From Dactylis glomerata (taxonomy: Eukaryota; Streptophyta; Magnoliopsida; Poales; Poaceae): DNA of 64,000 nt. A program made the translations under genes and the position numbers. The stretch covers positions 7,975,702 through 8,039,701 of the forward strand of contig QXEO01000411.1 of the NCBI GenBank assembly GCA_007115705.1, read 5' to 3'. Below are positions 48,850-60,300 of the stretch, one piece after another (within the stretch, counting starts at the first letter, position 1; every line of letters begins with the position of its first letter). Below the pieces are notes generated by a model. That model ran no database searches, had not been told where the DNA came from, and saw only the letters and a program-made list of their open reading frames with translations.

Positions 48850-50561
48850 TGATACGTCTCCAACGTATCCATAATTTTTGATGCTCCATGCTTGTTTTTA
48901 CACCATTTGCTTAGTGTTTCGTTACACTTTGTGGCATTTTTATGCACTTTCCGGAACTAACCTATTAACGAGATGCCATAGTGCCAGTTCCCTGTTTTCT
49001 ACTGTTTTTGTGTTTCAGAAATGTTACATAGGAAATATTCTCGGAATTGGACGAAACAAAAGCCAGTCGTCCTGATATACACAGGAGCTTCCAGAACACC
49101 GAAGGAGAGACGGAGAGGAGCCACTGGTGGGCCACACCACCAGGGTCGCGGCCTAGGGCTGGCCCGCGCCCCCCTATGGTGAGCCCCACCAGGACCACTT
49201 CTGACGCTGCCCCTTCGCCTATAAGGACCCCCCGATGGGAAAAACCTAAATACCAGATCACTTTTCCAGAACACATCGCGATCCGCCGCCGCCATCGACC
49301 CGAGATCGGGAGGGTCCAGAAGCTCTTCCCGGCACCCTGCCGGAGAGGGGAATCGCCACCGGAGGTCTTCTTCATCGCCATGCTTGCCTCCGGCACGATG
49401 AGTGTGTAGTCTACCTTGGACTATGGGTCCATAGCAGTAGCTAGATGGTTGTCTTCTCCACCATGTGCTTCATGTTTAGATCTCGTGAACTGCCTTACAT
49501 GATCGAGATCACCGTTATGTAATTCTACATGTTGTGTTTGTTGGGATCTGATGAATATTGGTGTTATGATTGAGTTGATGTACTGAATTTTATCTTATGT
49601 TATCTCTATGTTATTTATGATCTTGCATGCTCTCCGTTGTTAGTAGCTATCTTGGCCGAGTAGTTGCTAGTGACTCCAAGAGGGGGTATTTATGCTCGAT
49701 AGTGGGTTCATGCCTCTATTTAATCTGGGGGAGTGACAGAAACCTCTAAGGTTGTAGATGTGCTGTTGCTACTATGGGGAAAACAACATTCATATGCTCG
49801 AGGGCATATGCTTTGTTTACATTACACACTTTGTTTAATGCCGTTATCTGTTGTTCGCAACTTAATACTTGTGGAGTTCTCGGATTGATTTGCCACAAGT
49901 GGATTATTAGTCATAGATGTAGTTGGATGGCGGTCTATGTATCTTGTTGTAATGCCCAGAGTAAATCTCATAGTGATCCTCTCGACATGCACGTTTTCTT
50001 TATTCTATCAATTGCCCAACTGTAATTAGTTTACCCAGCATGTATTATTTTATCTTATGGAGAGACACCGCTAGTGAACTGTGGACCCTGGTCCTATTTC
50101 CTTTGTATTGCTAGCACCTGTTTACTTTACTCGCACTGTTTACTTTACTCGCATATTACTATTGCTTTCCACTCGATACGCTCATACCCTTTGTTTCAAG
50201 CAAACCAGTGAGATTGACAACCTCATCGTAAGTTGGGAACAAAGTATTTGGTTGTGTTGTGTGCAAGTTCCACGTTGCCGCTTGCAAAGCAAAGCTTGGA
50301 CGAGGCGCCCTATAAATTGTCTGAAGCTGTCGTGAAGCTAGCGGGCATCACCTTCAGTCGTATTAAACCTCCTACTGGATTGATAACCTTGGTTTCATAA
50401 CTGAGGGAAAACTTGCTGCTATATTCATCAAACCTTCTCTTGGGGTTTCCAACTGGCCGGTCATTTACTACATATTCCCACGTCAACTTGGCACAGAAGT
50501 TTCTGTCGCCGTTGCCGTGTATTAAAGAAGAACCTTTCACACCATCATCATCGTGCCATCA
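48850..50561 (+). repeat. 3' LTR of A
   Basis: 1712 bp, TGATACGTCTC to GTGCCATCA, followed by agaga. Confidence 0.95.
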
Positions 50562-50566
50562 AGAGA

Positions 50567-50719
50567 CCAATTCGCATCCTTGAAGAAGATGTCCGTCTTA
50601 CCCATGGACGCAAGATCAAGATGTACAAGGTGTAATGGATTAACCATACCGAAGATGAGGCCACTTGGGAACGTGAGGATTATCTCCAACGAGAATTCCC
50701 CGAACTACTTCACGCTTAG
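50567..50719 (+). pseudogene. Chromodomain tail of the C polyprotein, after element A
   Basis: It continues the frame that ended at 43116. It has a TAA at 50633-50635 where the L copy has CAA. The terminal TAG is at 50717-50719. The charged KMYKV core and ATWE motif mark the chromodomain-like tail. Confidence 0.85.
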
Positions 50720-50747
50720 CTACTGAATCTCGGGACGAGATTCTTTT

Positions 50748-50759
50748 AAGGGGGGAAGG
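50748..50759 (+). other. Polypurine tract of C
   Basis: AAGGGGGGAAGG two bases before the 3' LTR. Confidence 0.88.
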
Positions 50760-50761
50760 TC

Positions 50762-53700
50762 TGTAACACCTCACTTTTTGTAGACCATATTGAGACCTTG
50801 GTTGAATGATATATTTTGGGTGAATTAAAAACTTTGTTTTGTTGTGAGCTTGAATGATAGCATGTATGATTTCATGCAATGACTTGTGCATGTGTGTGTG
50901 TGATTTGGCATGATTAAATTTTAGCACTTCTAACTCTTGTGAATTAGGAACTATAAATTTGTGCTATGATTTTATGCAATGATTTTGAACCTAGTGCTGG
51001 TTTGTGTGAACCAAAAACCCTAGCTTAATTCCCTTGCTTGATCACACCACCCATCTATTTCTTCCTCTTTATTTTTGCACCTTTATTTAAAAATAGGGAC
51101 TTCACCAAAATCTCACTCCTACTTATTCTAAAATTCTGAAAACTTGGTAGAATGGCTTCTACCACTTGTAGATCACATCCTAGCAAGTCATCACCACTAC
51201 TTGGACCAGTTTTTGAATTTTTCGAAATTCAAATGGAATTCGGCCAACCACTCCTTTTCTTCCTCTTTTCTTCTTTTCTCTTCTCCCTCTTTGCAAAACC
51301 AGCCGAGATGGAACCCCTGGCCAACCACCTCTCTCTCTCTCTGCCCTCTCTTCAAATTCCAGCTCTTAGCCCTTGTCCTTTTGCACTTGGACACAAAGAA
51401 GGAGGGAGACCCGAGGTGAGATCTAGGGTAGATCCTCTCCTCCCCTTTCTTCTCTCCCTCCACTGCCTCTAACCCCCAACCAGCGTCCAGCACCCCCACT
51501 CCAGCAGCACCTCGACCCTACTCTGCAGGGAGACCATGCTCACACCTCACCTTGCCATCCCCCTCTCTCGCTGGCATGACTAGGACACCCACCCGTTGGG
51601 CTGAGGCTTAGAGGAGAAGCCAAAGCCAGCCCCAACGCCAGCAGGCCCCACTCGCCACCGTCCAGCTTGACCAACCGTCACCTGCCGACCAAACGACCTG
51701 TAGGTCCCGCCCTGGCACCCGCTCAGCTCGCGCCCGGCACGCCAGAGAGCGCCGAGAGCGGCATTCGCGTTCCCGCGTGCACGCTCACCCTCCCGACTTG
51801 TGCCGCACACGCCGTGCACGGCACCGAGTGCACGATGCACCGCACCCCACGCCCCGCACCCTAACCTACTCAGACAATCACGCCGCGCACCGTTTCCCTC
51901 GCTACGGCTCTGAAACCGTGCCCGTCCCAACCAAACCATCCAGCCATCCCCGCCAGTGACCTCGCCCCTGAAACCAGTGCACAACGCCGCCCCAGAGAGC
52001 CGCCTGCGACGCCCAATCGTTTCCACTCTCGGAGCACCCTAGACCAAGCCCACCTCGGCTTATAAAGCTCGAAACTCCCTCTGGAAGCCTCCCCGTCCGT
52101 TCATTTGCTTCCCCTCCACTCCCTCTCTCACCGCGGGACCTCGCCGCCATGGAAACCAGCTTCTCTCGCCGTTGCTGAGCACCCGAGCCGGAGTAGACCG
52201 TCGGCAATGATGAAGGTTGCCGTCGATCTGGGAACCCTCTTCCCTTTCTCTCTCTGCGCTCAAACCATTCTCCTTCTTGAGATCCTAGCTCACCTGCCCC
52301 TCGATTTCTTGCAGGAATCGCTGGCCATCGCCATCGCCAGCGACGCCAGGAACTAACCGAGACCGCCGCGACCGAGACCACCTGCACGCCTTCTTCCTGC
52401 ACGTATTCGAGCACAGACCGCCTCGCCATCACCTCCGCCGCCGATTGCTATGCCTGCGACACGCCGAGACCGCCCTGCTGACCCACGGTGAGCTTCGCCC
52501 GCAAACCCTAGCCGGCGCCCCCCTTCTCTCCCGCGCATGCACGCCCGCGAGGAAGATGACGCTGCGCCGTCCGATCTGAATTGGACGGCGACTTACCGCT
52601 TCGGCCAAGTCAGGCCCGGGCAGGCCGACGAATCTGGGCCGGCCTGGCTCGGATCTGCCACCTCGGCCCGTTTCTTTTTTTCCAGCTGTCCTGTTATTTC
52701 ATTTTATAAATCCCTGCTAGATTCAAAAATTTGTAGAAATATTTTTGTGAGTCAAAAATTAGTGATTCAAATTTCTATGTGCTCTTGAGGTTATTACCTA
52801 CCAGGATATGCTGCATGCATGATTTTTAGGAACTTAGGTATTATCTGAGAATTAATATTGCTAGATCTAGGGTTTTTCCACGTTAATTCCAATATAGGAG
52901 TTTGGTATTATGAAATCATGTGTTTCCAATTTTCAGTGATGCTCTGTGATGTTGTGAAGCTTCAGAACCTAGTTTTGCTATTTTAGGGATAATATATTGC
53001 CTGCAGTAATTATTTTGGTCTTATTCAAGAATTGCTTTGTTTTAATTATTGTGCATAGTAGAATTATTATTTTCAGATGATTCCACCTCTGGTGTGTTCT
53101 ACATTGCAGTAGCTTTCCACAATGGTCTCTGGTAGAATTTTAGTAGCTACATAAAGTTTTAGGGAATTAAATTGCCTTTCTAGTGATAAGTGTGAGTAGG
53201 AAATTCATTATAAATAACCAAAAGCTTCTTTTGGATTGATTCCAATTGGAGTGGTTCTGTAATGTTGTTAGCTACCTGATTGTATGTTGGTTGCCTTGTC
53301 TTGATGCATATTGATGCCTGCAAGTTGTTTGCTTGTGAATAGGGTTTAATTGTCAATAGGAATTGCTTTGCTATTATTAGGGTAATGTTTTCTTTGCAGA
53401 AAGTGTTATTGGTTCAGATATCTGAACATGTTTGCTTCTGATACTCAATATTTGAGTTGTGTGTTGCATGTATTGGGTGTGAATCATGTATGCATGTGTG
53501 CTTATTGTGTGTTGTTGCTTTTTCTGGCGATAGAATCGAACGACGAGTGTGCGGAGGAGGGGAGATCTTTGAGTATCAAGAGGAAGGAGATCAGGGACAA
53601 GCCACTCAAGGCAAGCCATCTACTTGTTGCATATCTGAATCCTACTATTACACCTTGCATTGTTTTACCACTGTTTATCTTACTATGCATTGTTTTCTAT

Positions 53701-55291
53701 ATTGCTATTGTTCTCTATATAGCAATAGTTGGCGACTTAGCTCCACAAGTCAACTTGATATCATCCATAGAGATGATACCCCTTGTGACCTATTTAATAC
53801 CCCTCTTATTAGAGACTTGATGGTTAGCATCAAAGTCTTCAGAAAACTTGTAGTGGAGCCAAAAACTCTAGGATTGGGAATACTCTCTGGAAAGATTTCG
53901 AAAATGTTTTTGAAAACCTTGGAGTAGTTGCCACTCCATTGAAATGTTTTCAAATGGTTTTATAAACATGTACTTGGACATGGGAGATGAATGAGTTGGT
54001 GGATTTCTGAAAAATGGCATTGTTTATAAGTGTTCGCCAAACCAATTACTCCCGTGCAACCACATTACCCCGGTATGGGACGGGGCCTAGTCTGAAGTCT
54101 GTCTGCTTTAGTGCGGGGAGTCTCATACTATATAAGGGTTCGTGGTGCCCAGAAAGTGGTACACGACACCCCCAAATCCGGGTTGACGCCTATTTGGGGT
54201 CAATACATTACAACGGCATATCCCGAGCCGCCGGAAGACACTTGGGTTCTCCCGCCATGGCGCCGGAGTTACGCTCTGAAGGAGGTACTGCCGGGGCGTG
54301 CCAGAGAGGTAGACTCCATAGGGTAGGCACCCGAGAAAAGGTAGATGGATGGAGGGCTTTGATCGATTATCTGAACCCCGCATACTTGTGTATGACGGTC
54401 CGTGGTGGTATCCCGGCGGATTTGTCGAATGGTGTGGGTAAAGTGTACAACCTCTGCAGAGTGTAATCTATTCGAATAGCCGAGTCCTCGGTCATGGACG
54501 GTTGGAATGGCCATACTTAACCTGTGTCGAGTTTTGGTTTTACAAAATGTTTTCGGCAAAATGAAGTTTGTGCCGGACGGGGTACTTAGAGGGTACTGCC
54601 GTGGCACGGGAATGGTTCGGAGTACTCGAAGGGTACTACCGAGGAGATGGAGGTTGGTCATGTATGATTGACCATGGTTGCCTTGGAGCAAAGAAAAAGG
54701 AGTTTCCCCCTTTCCTAGAGCTTTTACAAAAATTGTCTATAAAAGTCTTCTTTAATAAGGATATAGAGATGTCGTATGACAGGCTATATCGACACGAGAA
54801 ATTGACTAGTTAGGGAAAACTATACTAGAGCCTTTCCTTGCTACAGCCAAACTACACATCAGTTCACTCTCTCTCTCTCTCTTTAGATGGTTTGCGAGTA
54901 CAATTCAAAATGTACTCACGGCTTTGTCCCTGGCTATTAACTTGGCCAGACTATGAAGATGACTATGAGGAGGACGATGGTGGTTACGACGACACCGGTG
55001 CAAATTAGGATTGTTTCCCGGTCAGTCGCCTATAGGGTAGTAGGCCTGACCTGGGTCAGCTACGCTGCATGTATCCTGCTGCTACCTACTAAGTATGAGT
55101 GTGTCAGTTGAACTCGCCCTGCGTGGCATTTATATTCGGCCAAGCGGCCTATGTAAGACTTTAAGACTCGCTATGTAATGGATGATGTAATTTGTAATGC
55201 CAACTCTATTATGTGGATTCACGACGGTCTTCCTAGGATCTTGAATTGTATGCATAACGGGAATCCCGGGTGGTAAGCCAGGGTCCCCACA
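50762..55291 (+). repeat. 3' LTR of C
   Basis: 4530 bp with TG...CA ends, followed by ggcca. TATAAA at 52061-52066. It has no Helitron, so it defines the empty site. Acidic segments are at 53534-53610 (77 nt, frame shifted) and 54887-55008 (open). The CT run at 54868-54882 is longer than in the other copies. Confidence 0.95.
54887..55008 (+). CDS. Acidic small ORF in the 3' LTR of C
   Basis: Third C copy of the 122-nt segment, open to TAG at 55006-55008, differing from 7838-7959 by one replacement (Ala to Thr) in the acidic part. Confidence 0.3.
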
Positions 55292-55636
55292 GGCCAGCTG
55301 GCCTCACCACCAGGTGGCACGGCCAGGGGCTGGGCCGCGCCACCCTATGGTGTGGCTGGCCCTTGGCCCCCCTCCGTCTCATCGTCGGTCTTCACAAAGC
55401 TTCGGTAAAAATAGGAGGTTTGGCTTTTGTTTCATCCAATTCTGAGAATATTTCCTATGTAGCTTTTCTGAAACACAAAAACAACAGAAAACAGGGAACT
55501 GGCACTGTGGCATCTCGTTAGTAGGTTAGTTCTGGAAAATGCATAAAAATGCCACGAAGTGTAACAAAACACAAAGCAAATGGTGTGTAAACAAGCATGG
55601 AGCATAAAAAATTATAGATACGTTTGAGATGTATCA
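55292..55636 (-). repeat. A' LTR fragment (right part), right copy
   Basis: Begins with ggcca; its reverse-strand TGATAC start is at 55636. Matches 8216-8560. Confidence 0.75.
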
Positions 55637-55977
55637 AGCATCCCCAAGCTTAACTCCTGCTCGTCCTCGAGTAGGTAAGTGATAACAAAAGAATAATTTT
55701 TGAGGTGACATGTACCATCACAATCTTGATCAACTATGTAAAGCATTGAGTGCTGGGATCAAAGAACTTAAAACATGGGCATAAATAACATAATCTTGAC
55801 AATAAAACTTAGCAACCATGTTATAACATGAAAAGGAACACAAGCGAAAGATCATGAACAATGAAACAATGAAAGTCAAACGTGTTTTCAAATCATATGG
55901 AAAAACATATCAAAGTGGCTTTCAACTTGTCCTTCATGGAATAGCAAAACATAAATGCATAGGACACCTTCATGTTT
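55637..55977 (-). mobile_element. A' internal fragment, right copy
   Basis: Matches 8561-8901 and contains the reverse polypurine tract. It ends where D starts. Confidence 0.7.
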
Positions 55978-56040
55978 TGTGGGGACCCCGGATTACCCAT
56001 CCGGAATACCCGATATGCATACAATTCACGATCCCATGAT
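55978..56040 (-). repeat. LTR D remnant, right copy
   Basis: 63 bp matching 8902-8964. It is cut at about 56040 by a deletion that joins it to the middle of the B2 5' LTR. Confidence 0.75.
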
Positions 56041-56318
56041 CCTTGCAGATAGAATCCCACCTCTTTAATAAAGCCTTCATCTATATTCGCAATATCTTGA
56101 TTGCAACTATAATTCTTGCTGGTTCTTCGATTGCTTGCAGGGATTGATCCTCGTGATCAGGTTGATCTAGCTCCGGCGTGATCAATAGCCTCGGAAGTTG
56201 GTGTATCGATTGCTAAGGCGCAACGTCTCGCATGTTTGTAGTCGGATCGTCAACATCGACCTCCACCATAATCGATAGTTATCGTCTCATCGAAAGATCG
56301 GGAACCTTTCCCCTATCA
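56041..56318 (+). repeat. 5' LTR remnant of B2
   Basis: The last 278 bp of the LTR, ending CCCCTATCA. The first about 660 bp are deleted. Confidence 0.9.
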
Positions 56319-57380
56319 AGTGGTATCAGATTTTGTGTTTCTCGGTGAGATCTTACAGTTTTCGTAGTTTAGATTGCATCTGTTCTTCTTCCTATAAACC
56401 ATAAAAAGCCAAACAATTAGGGTTAGATCCGTATCCTAGAAACATTTTCGGGCCTTTTGCATCTTTTCTTTTCAGTATTTGCTTTGTTGAATTCTAGTCT
56501 ACATCGTCGTGTCCAGTGCTGGTTTTAGGTCTAGACCTTTAGAGTTTCGAGTTCTGTTCACCGTCATCACCACCAATTCTGCCACCACCGATTCCGCTAT
56601 CACCACCGCCATACCCTTGCTACAACCCTGCGCCCACATACCGCCTCCGCCACCACATATCCTTGTTTTCGTTTTCCTACTATTGTTTCTTATCATTGCA
56701 GATCCGATCCGAGTTGTAACTTGATCCGAGTTCCAGAAAGTTTCGGCCAGAAGGAAAGAGGGGAGAGCAAAAAAAAAATTAAATAAAAAAAAATCGGCCT
56801 ATACTGTTTTTAGTCTTCTGGGATCGTTTTGAGCTATACGCCATTACAGTGAATTTTTTTATGTCTACACGCTTTTCGGAGCAGTTTCGTGCAGTTTTTG
56901 GAAATTTCAAAAAAAAATCTTGATCCTATACTGATATTTCACCTTGCTGATCGTTTTGAGACAATTTCCATCATAGTGATTTTCGCCTCATTCGCGCACT
57001 ATTCAGAGCACTGCTACCTTTTGCTTTTTGGTGTCGCGGCGTGACTCGTGGTGTTCTAGGCTCGCGTCTCTAGCTTGGGATAGTCTAGGACCAGCACAGT
57101 ACCGTCGTTGAGCTATTATTCAACCTTGCATTGCTGTTTTGAAATTGTTGCTACAGATATTGCAGCCACCCAGAGCTCCACATATTCCTACACCGTGCGT
57201 TGACACTACCTGGCAATCGCTCTATTCAATCTTCCTGAAGTTTGATCACGACGGTTGCTGATCGCCACCTGCTGCAGGGTAAGAACGGGTAAGAGTATTG
57301 GTTTGCTTGATAGATTAAGCATTTTCCACCCCTGTTCCTATTGAATCGCTATTCTATAACTGTGCTTTTGCGTCCTAATC
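56319..57380 (+). other. Leader of B2 with tRNA-Met primer site
   Basis: The primer site is at 56321-56330. The rest matches the B1 leader with scattered substitutions, and no gene is supported. Confidence 0.65.
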
Positions 57381-60300
57381 ATGCCACCAGACAACACTGA
57401 GACACCGCCATAAGAGGGTGAAGCCTTGCAGGCTCACGTCACCAAAATTTTGTCTGATCATATGCAGGATGTGGAGAAGCGTTTCAGTGACACGATGGAG
57501 CAACTCGAGGGACTCGAGACCACCTTCACCGCCAAACTCGACGCTAAATTCCAGGAGGTGCTAGCACGCTTACCACCACCACCGCCGGTTCGTGCGCCTC
57601 CTCCATAGCTGACTCGCGTGGCTCCTCCACCGACCTTTGTGGGACGTGCACAACGCGTTCTCCATCCACCGGCACAAACTTTGGCTGCGAGTGCTGCTGC
57701 GGGCACTGTGGCTGCTGGCGTTGCAGGAGCTACGGGTGTTACGCAGGCCCGTAATGCACAGTTCGATGATTATTATGGGGAAGATGAGTACGAGGGCGAG
57801 TATGCGGACGACTTCACAGTTGATCAGCCACCTGGTCGTCCTCGGCCCTACATTCTCCGTCCACCTCCTCGTCTGTTGGTACGTGATGATGGTCGCTATA
57901 ACCCTGATGCACACCTCTCTTGGGAATTAGAATTAGACCAGCGTTTTGCATGCTTAAATTATCCCGAGGATAGACGTGTTAGTGCTGCTACTTGTGAGTT
58001 CACTAGTTTTGCTTCCATATGGTAGTCTGAATACTGTCGTGCTAATCATGCTAATCCAATCACTACGTGGGATGCTTTAAAACATGCTATGCGTATTCGT
58101 TTTGTTCCACCATATTATCAGCGTATCATGCTTACCAAATTAGCACGTCTAGATCAAGGCAAAAATTCTGTAGAGGATTACTATCAGGAGTTGCAAACTG
58201 CTATGCTGCGTTGTGGTATAGAGGAGGATAATGAAGCATTAATGGCACGATTCGTAGGCGGGTTAAATAAGGAAATTTAGACTATTCTTCGATATAAATC
58301 TTATCACACTATTACCCGTTTGTTCCATCTCGCTTGCAATGCTGAATGTGAAGTGCAGGATCGACGCGAGGCGACTCGAACTAATTATTCTGTAGGGCGT
58401 TCTACTTGGAGATCACCGAATTCGGCGTCACGGGCTGCTGCACCTACACCTCTAGCGACCACATCCACGTGATCTACAGCATCTACACCACCTCCGTTCG
58501 CTGCTCGGAAGACTACTACGGGACCAGCCCCGAGTGTTGCGTCCTCCATGGCCTCTACGGGCAAGTCTAGCTAGATTCAGTGCCGCAAATGTGGTGGACT
58601 TGGTCACTTTGCACATGATTGTGCCTCCTCCCGTGTGATGATTGCTCTTGAGGATGGTGGATACGACTCCGCCAGTGATTATGATGAAGATACTTTGGCT
58701 CTTATTGCATCTGATGAGCAATGTGCTGCAGCACCCACGGAGCAAGATTCTAAATATATGGCTGCAGAACATGCGGAGAAATTCCCGAGTTTAGTTGCAC
58801 AGCGAGTCTTGAGTGCACAAATTACCAAGGCTGAGCCCGACCAGCGCCATAATCTGTTCCATACCAAGGGCGTGGTTAAAGATCACTGTATTCGCATTAT
58901 TATTGATGGCGGGAGCTGCAACAACTTGGCGAGCATGGAGATGGTTGAAAAGTTTGCTCTTACGACACGACCCCATCCTCGTCCATATCACATTCAATGG
59001 TTTAATAACAGCGGCATGGTTAAGGTAACACGTACAGTTCGTGTGTATTTTACTATTGCTGCATATGCTGATTATGTTGAGTGTGATGTTGTTCCTATGC
59101 AAGCATGTGCTCTTTTACTTGGTAGACCATGGCAGTTTGATACAAATTCTATACACTATGGTAGCACAAATCAGTATTCTCTTGTTCATAATGATAAGAA
59201 AATTGTGTTACTTCCCATGTCTCCTGAAAGTATTTTAAAAGATGATCTTGCTAGAGCTAGTAGAGCACATAATGAGGGGAAAAAGCTGAGCAAAAATCAG
59301 ATTGTTGCTAAGGAATTTATGCCTTCTACAAGTACTTCTAAATCTGCTCCGAAACATGCTAACGAAATTCGTTTGAAAAGTACTTGTTTGCTAGCTAGCA
59401 AATCTGATATCTCTGAAATTGATGTGAGTACTACTGCATGTTATGCTATCATTTGCAAAGAAGTGTTGTTTTCAGCTGAGGAGATGCCTTCTTCTTTGCC
59501 ACCTGCTGTTGCTAACATTTTGCAGGAGTATGCGGACGTGTTTCCACAAGATGTACCTCCAGGACTGCCACCTATTCGTGGAATTGAGCACCAAATTGAT
59601 TTGATTCCTGGAGCATCTTTGCCCAACCATGCGCCATATCGTACCAATCCGGAGGAGACGAAAGAGATTCAGCGACAAATTCAAGAACTTCTTGACAAGG
59701 GTCATATTTGTGAGTCTCTTAGTCCATGTGTTGTTCCTATTATTTTGGTACCAAAGAAAGATGGTTCTTCACGCATGTGTACTGATTGTAGAGCAATCAA
59801 TAATATTACTATTCGCTATCGTCATCCTATTCCTCGTTTAGATGACATGCTTGATGAATTGAGTGGCTCTACCATGTTCTCTAAGGTTGATTTGCGTAGT
59901 GGTTACCACCAAATTCGTATGAAGTTAGGAGATGAATGGAAAACTGCATTTAAAATTAAATTTGACCTATATGAGTGGTTAGTGATGCCCTTTGGTTTAA
60001 CTAATCCTCCCAGCACTTTCATGAGATTAATGAATGAAGTTTTACGTGCTTTTATTGGATATTTTGTGGTGGTATATTTTGATGATATATTGATATATAG
60101 CAAATCTGTAGAAGAACATTTACGTGCTGTTTTTGATGCTTTACGTGCTGCACGTTTGTTTGGTAACATTGCAAAGTGCACCTTTTGCACTGATAGAGTT
60201 GCTTTTCTTGGCTATGTTGTTACAGCACAGGGTATTGAAGTTGATCCCGCCAAGATTGAAGCAATTTCGAGTTGGCCACAACCCAAAATAGTCACACAAG

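Larger units (their letters stand above)
43117..50561 (+). mobile_element. Element A: complete non-autonomous Athila-like LTR retrotransposon, inserted in the C integrase gene
   Basis: Ends TGATACGTCTC and GTGCCATCA, 7445 bp, with target duplication agaga (43112-43116 and 50562-50566). Removing it rejoins the C frame exactly. LTRs are 43117-44590 and 48850-50561; the 5' LTR lacks about 238 bp near 44155. The primer site matches tRNA-Asp. The only ORF has a gag/protease-like product; no RT, RNase H or integrase is present. It therefore depends on enzymes from another element. By eye the two LTRs differ at about 17 sites in the first 290 bp. Confidence 0.95.
29722..55291 (+). mobile_element. 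Element C: complete chromovirus-type LTR retrotransposon carrying a nested Helitron and a nested element A
   Basis: The ends are TGTAACACC and CCCCACA with target duplication ggcca (29717-29721 and 55292-55296). The 5' LTR is 29722-37349 including the Helitron; the 3' LTR is 50762-55291. The tRNA-Met primer site is at 37354 and the polypurine tract at 50748. The interior holds an extra ORF, then gag-pol, which is split by element A at 43117-50561. Without insertions it is about 15 kb. The polyprotein has nine in-frame stops before A, plus one in the tail, so it is inactive. In the last 470 bp of the LTRs I counted about 24 differences by eye. Confidence 0.95.
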
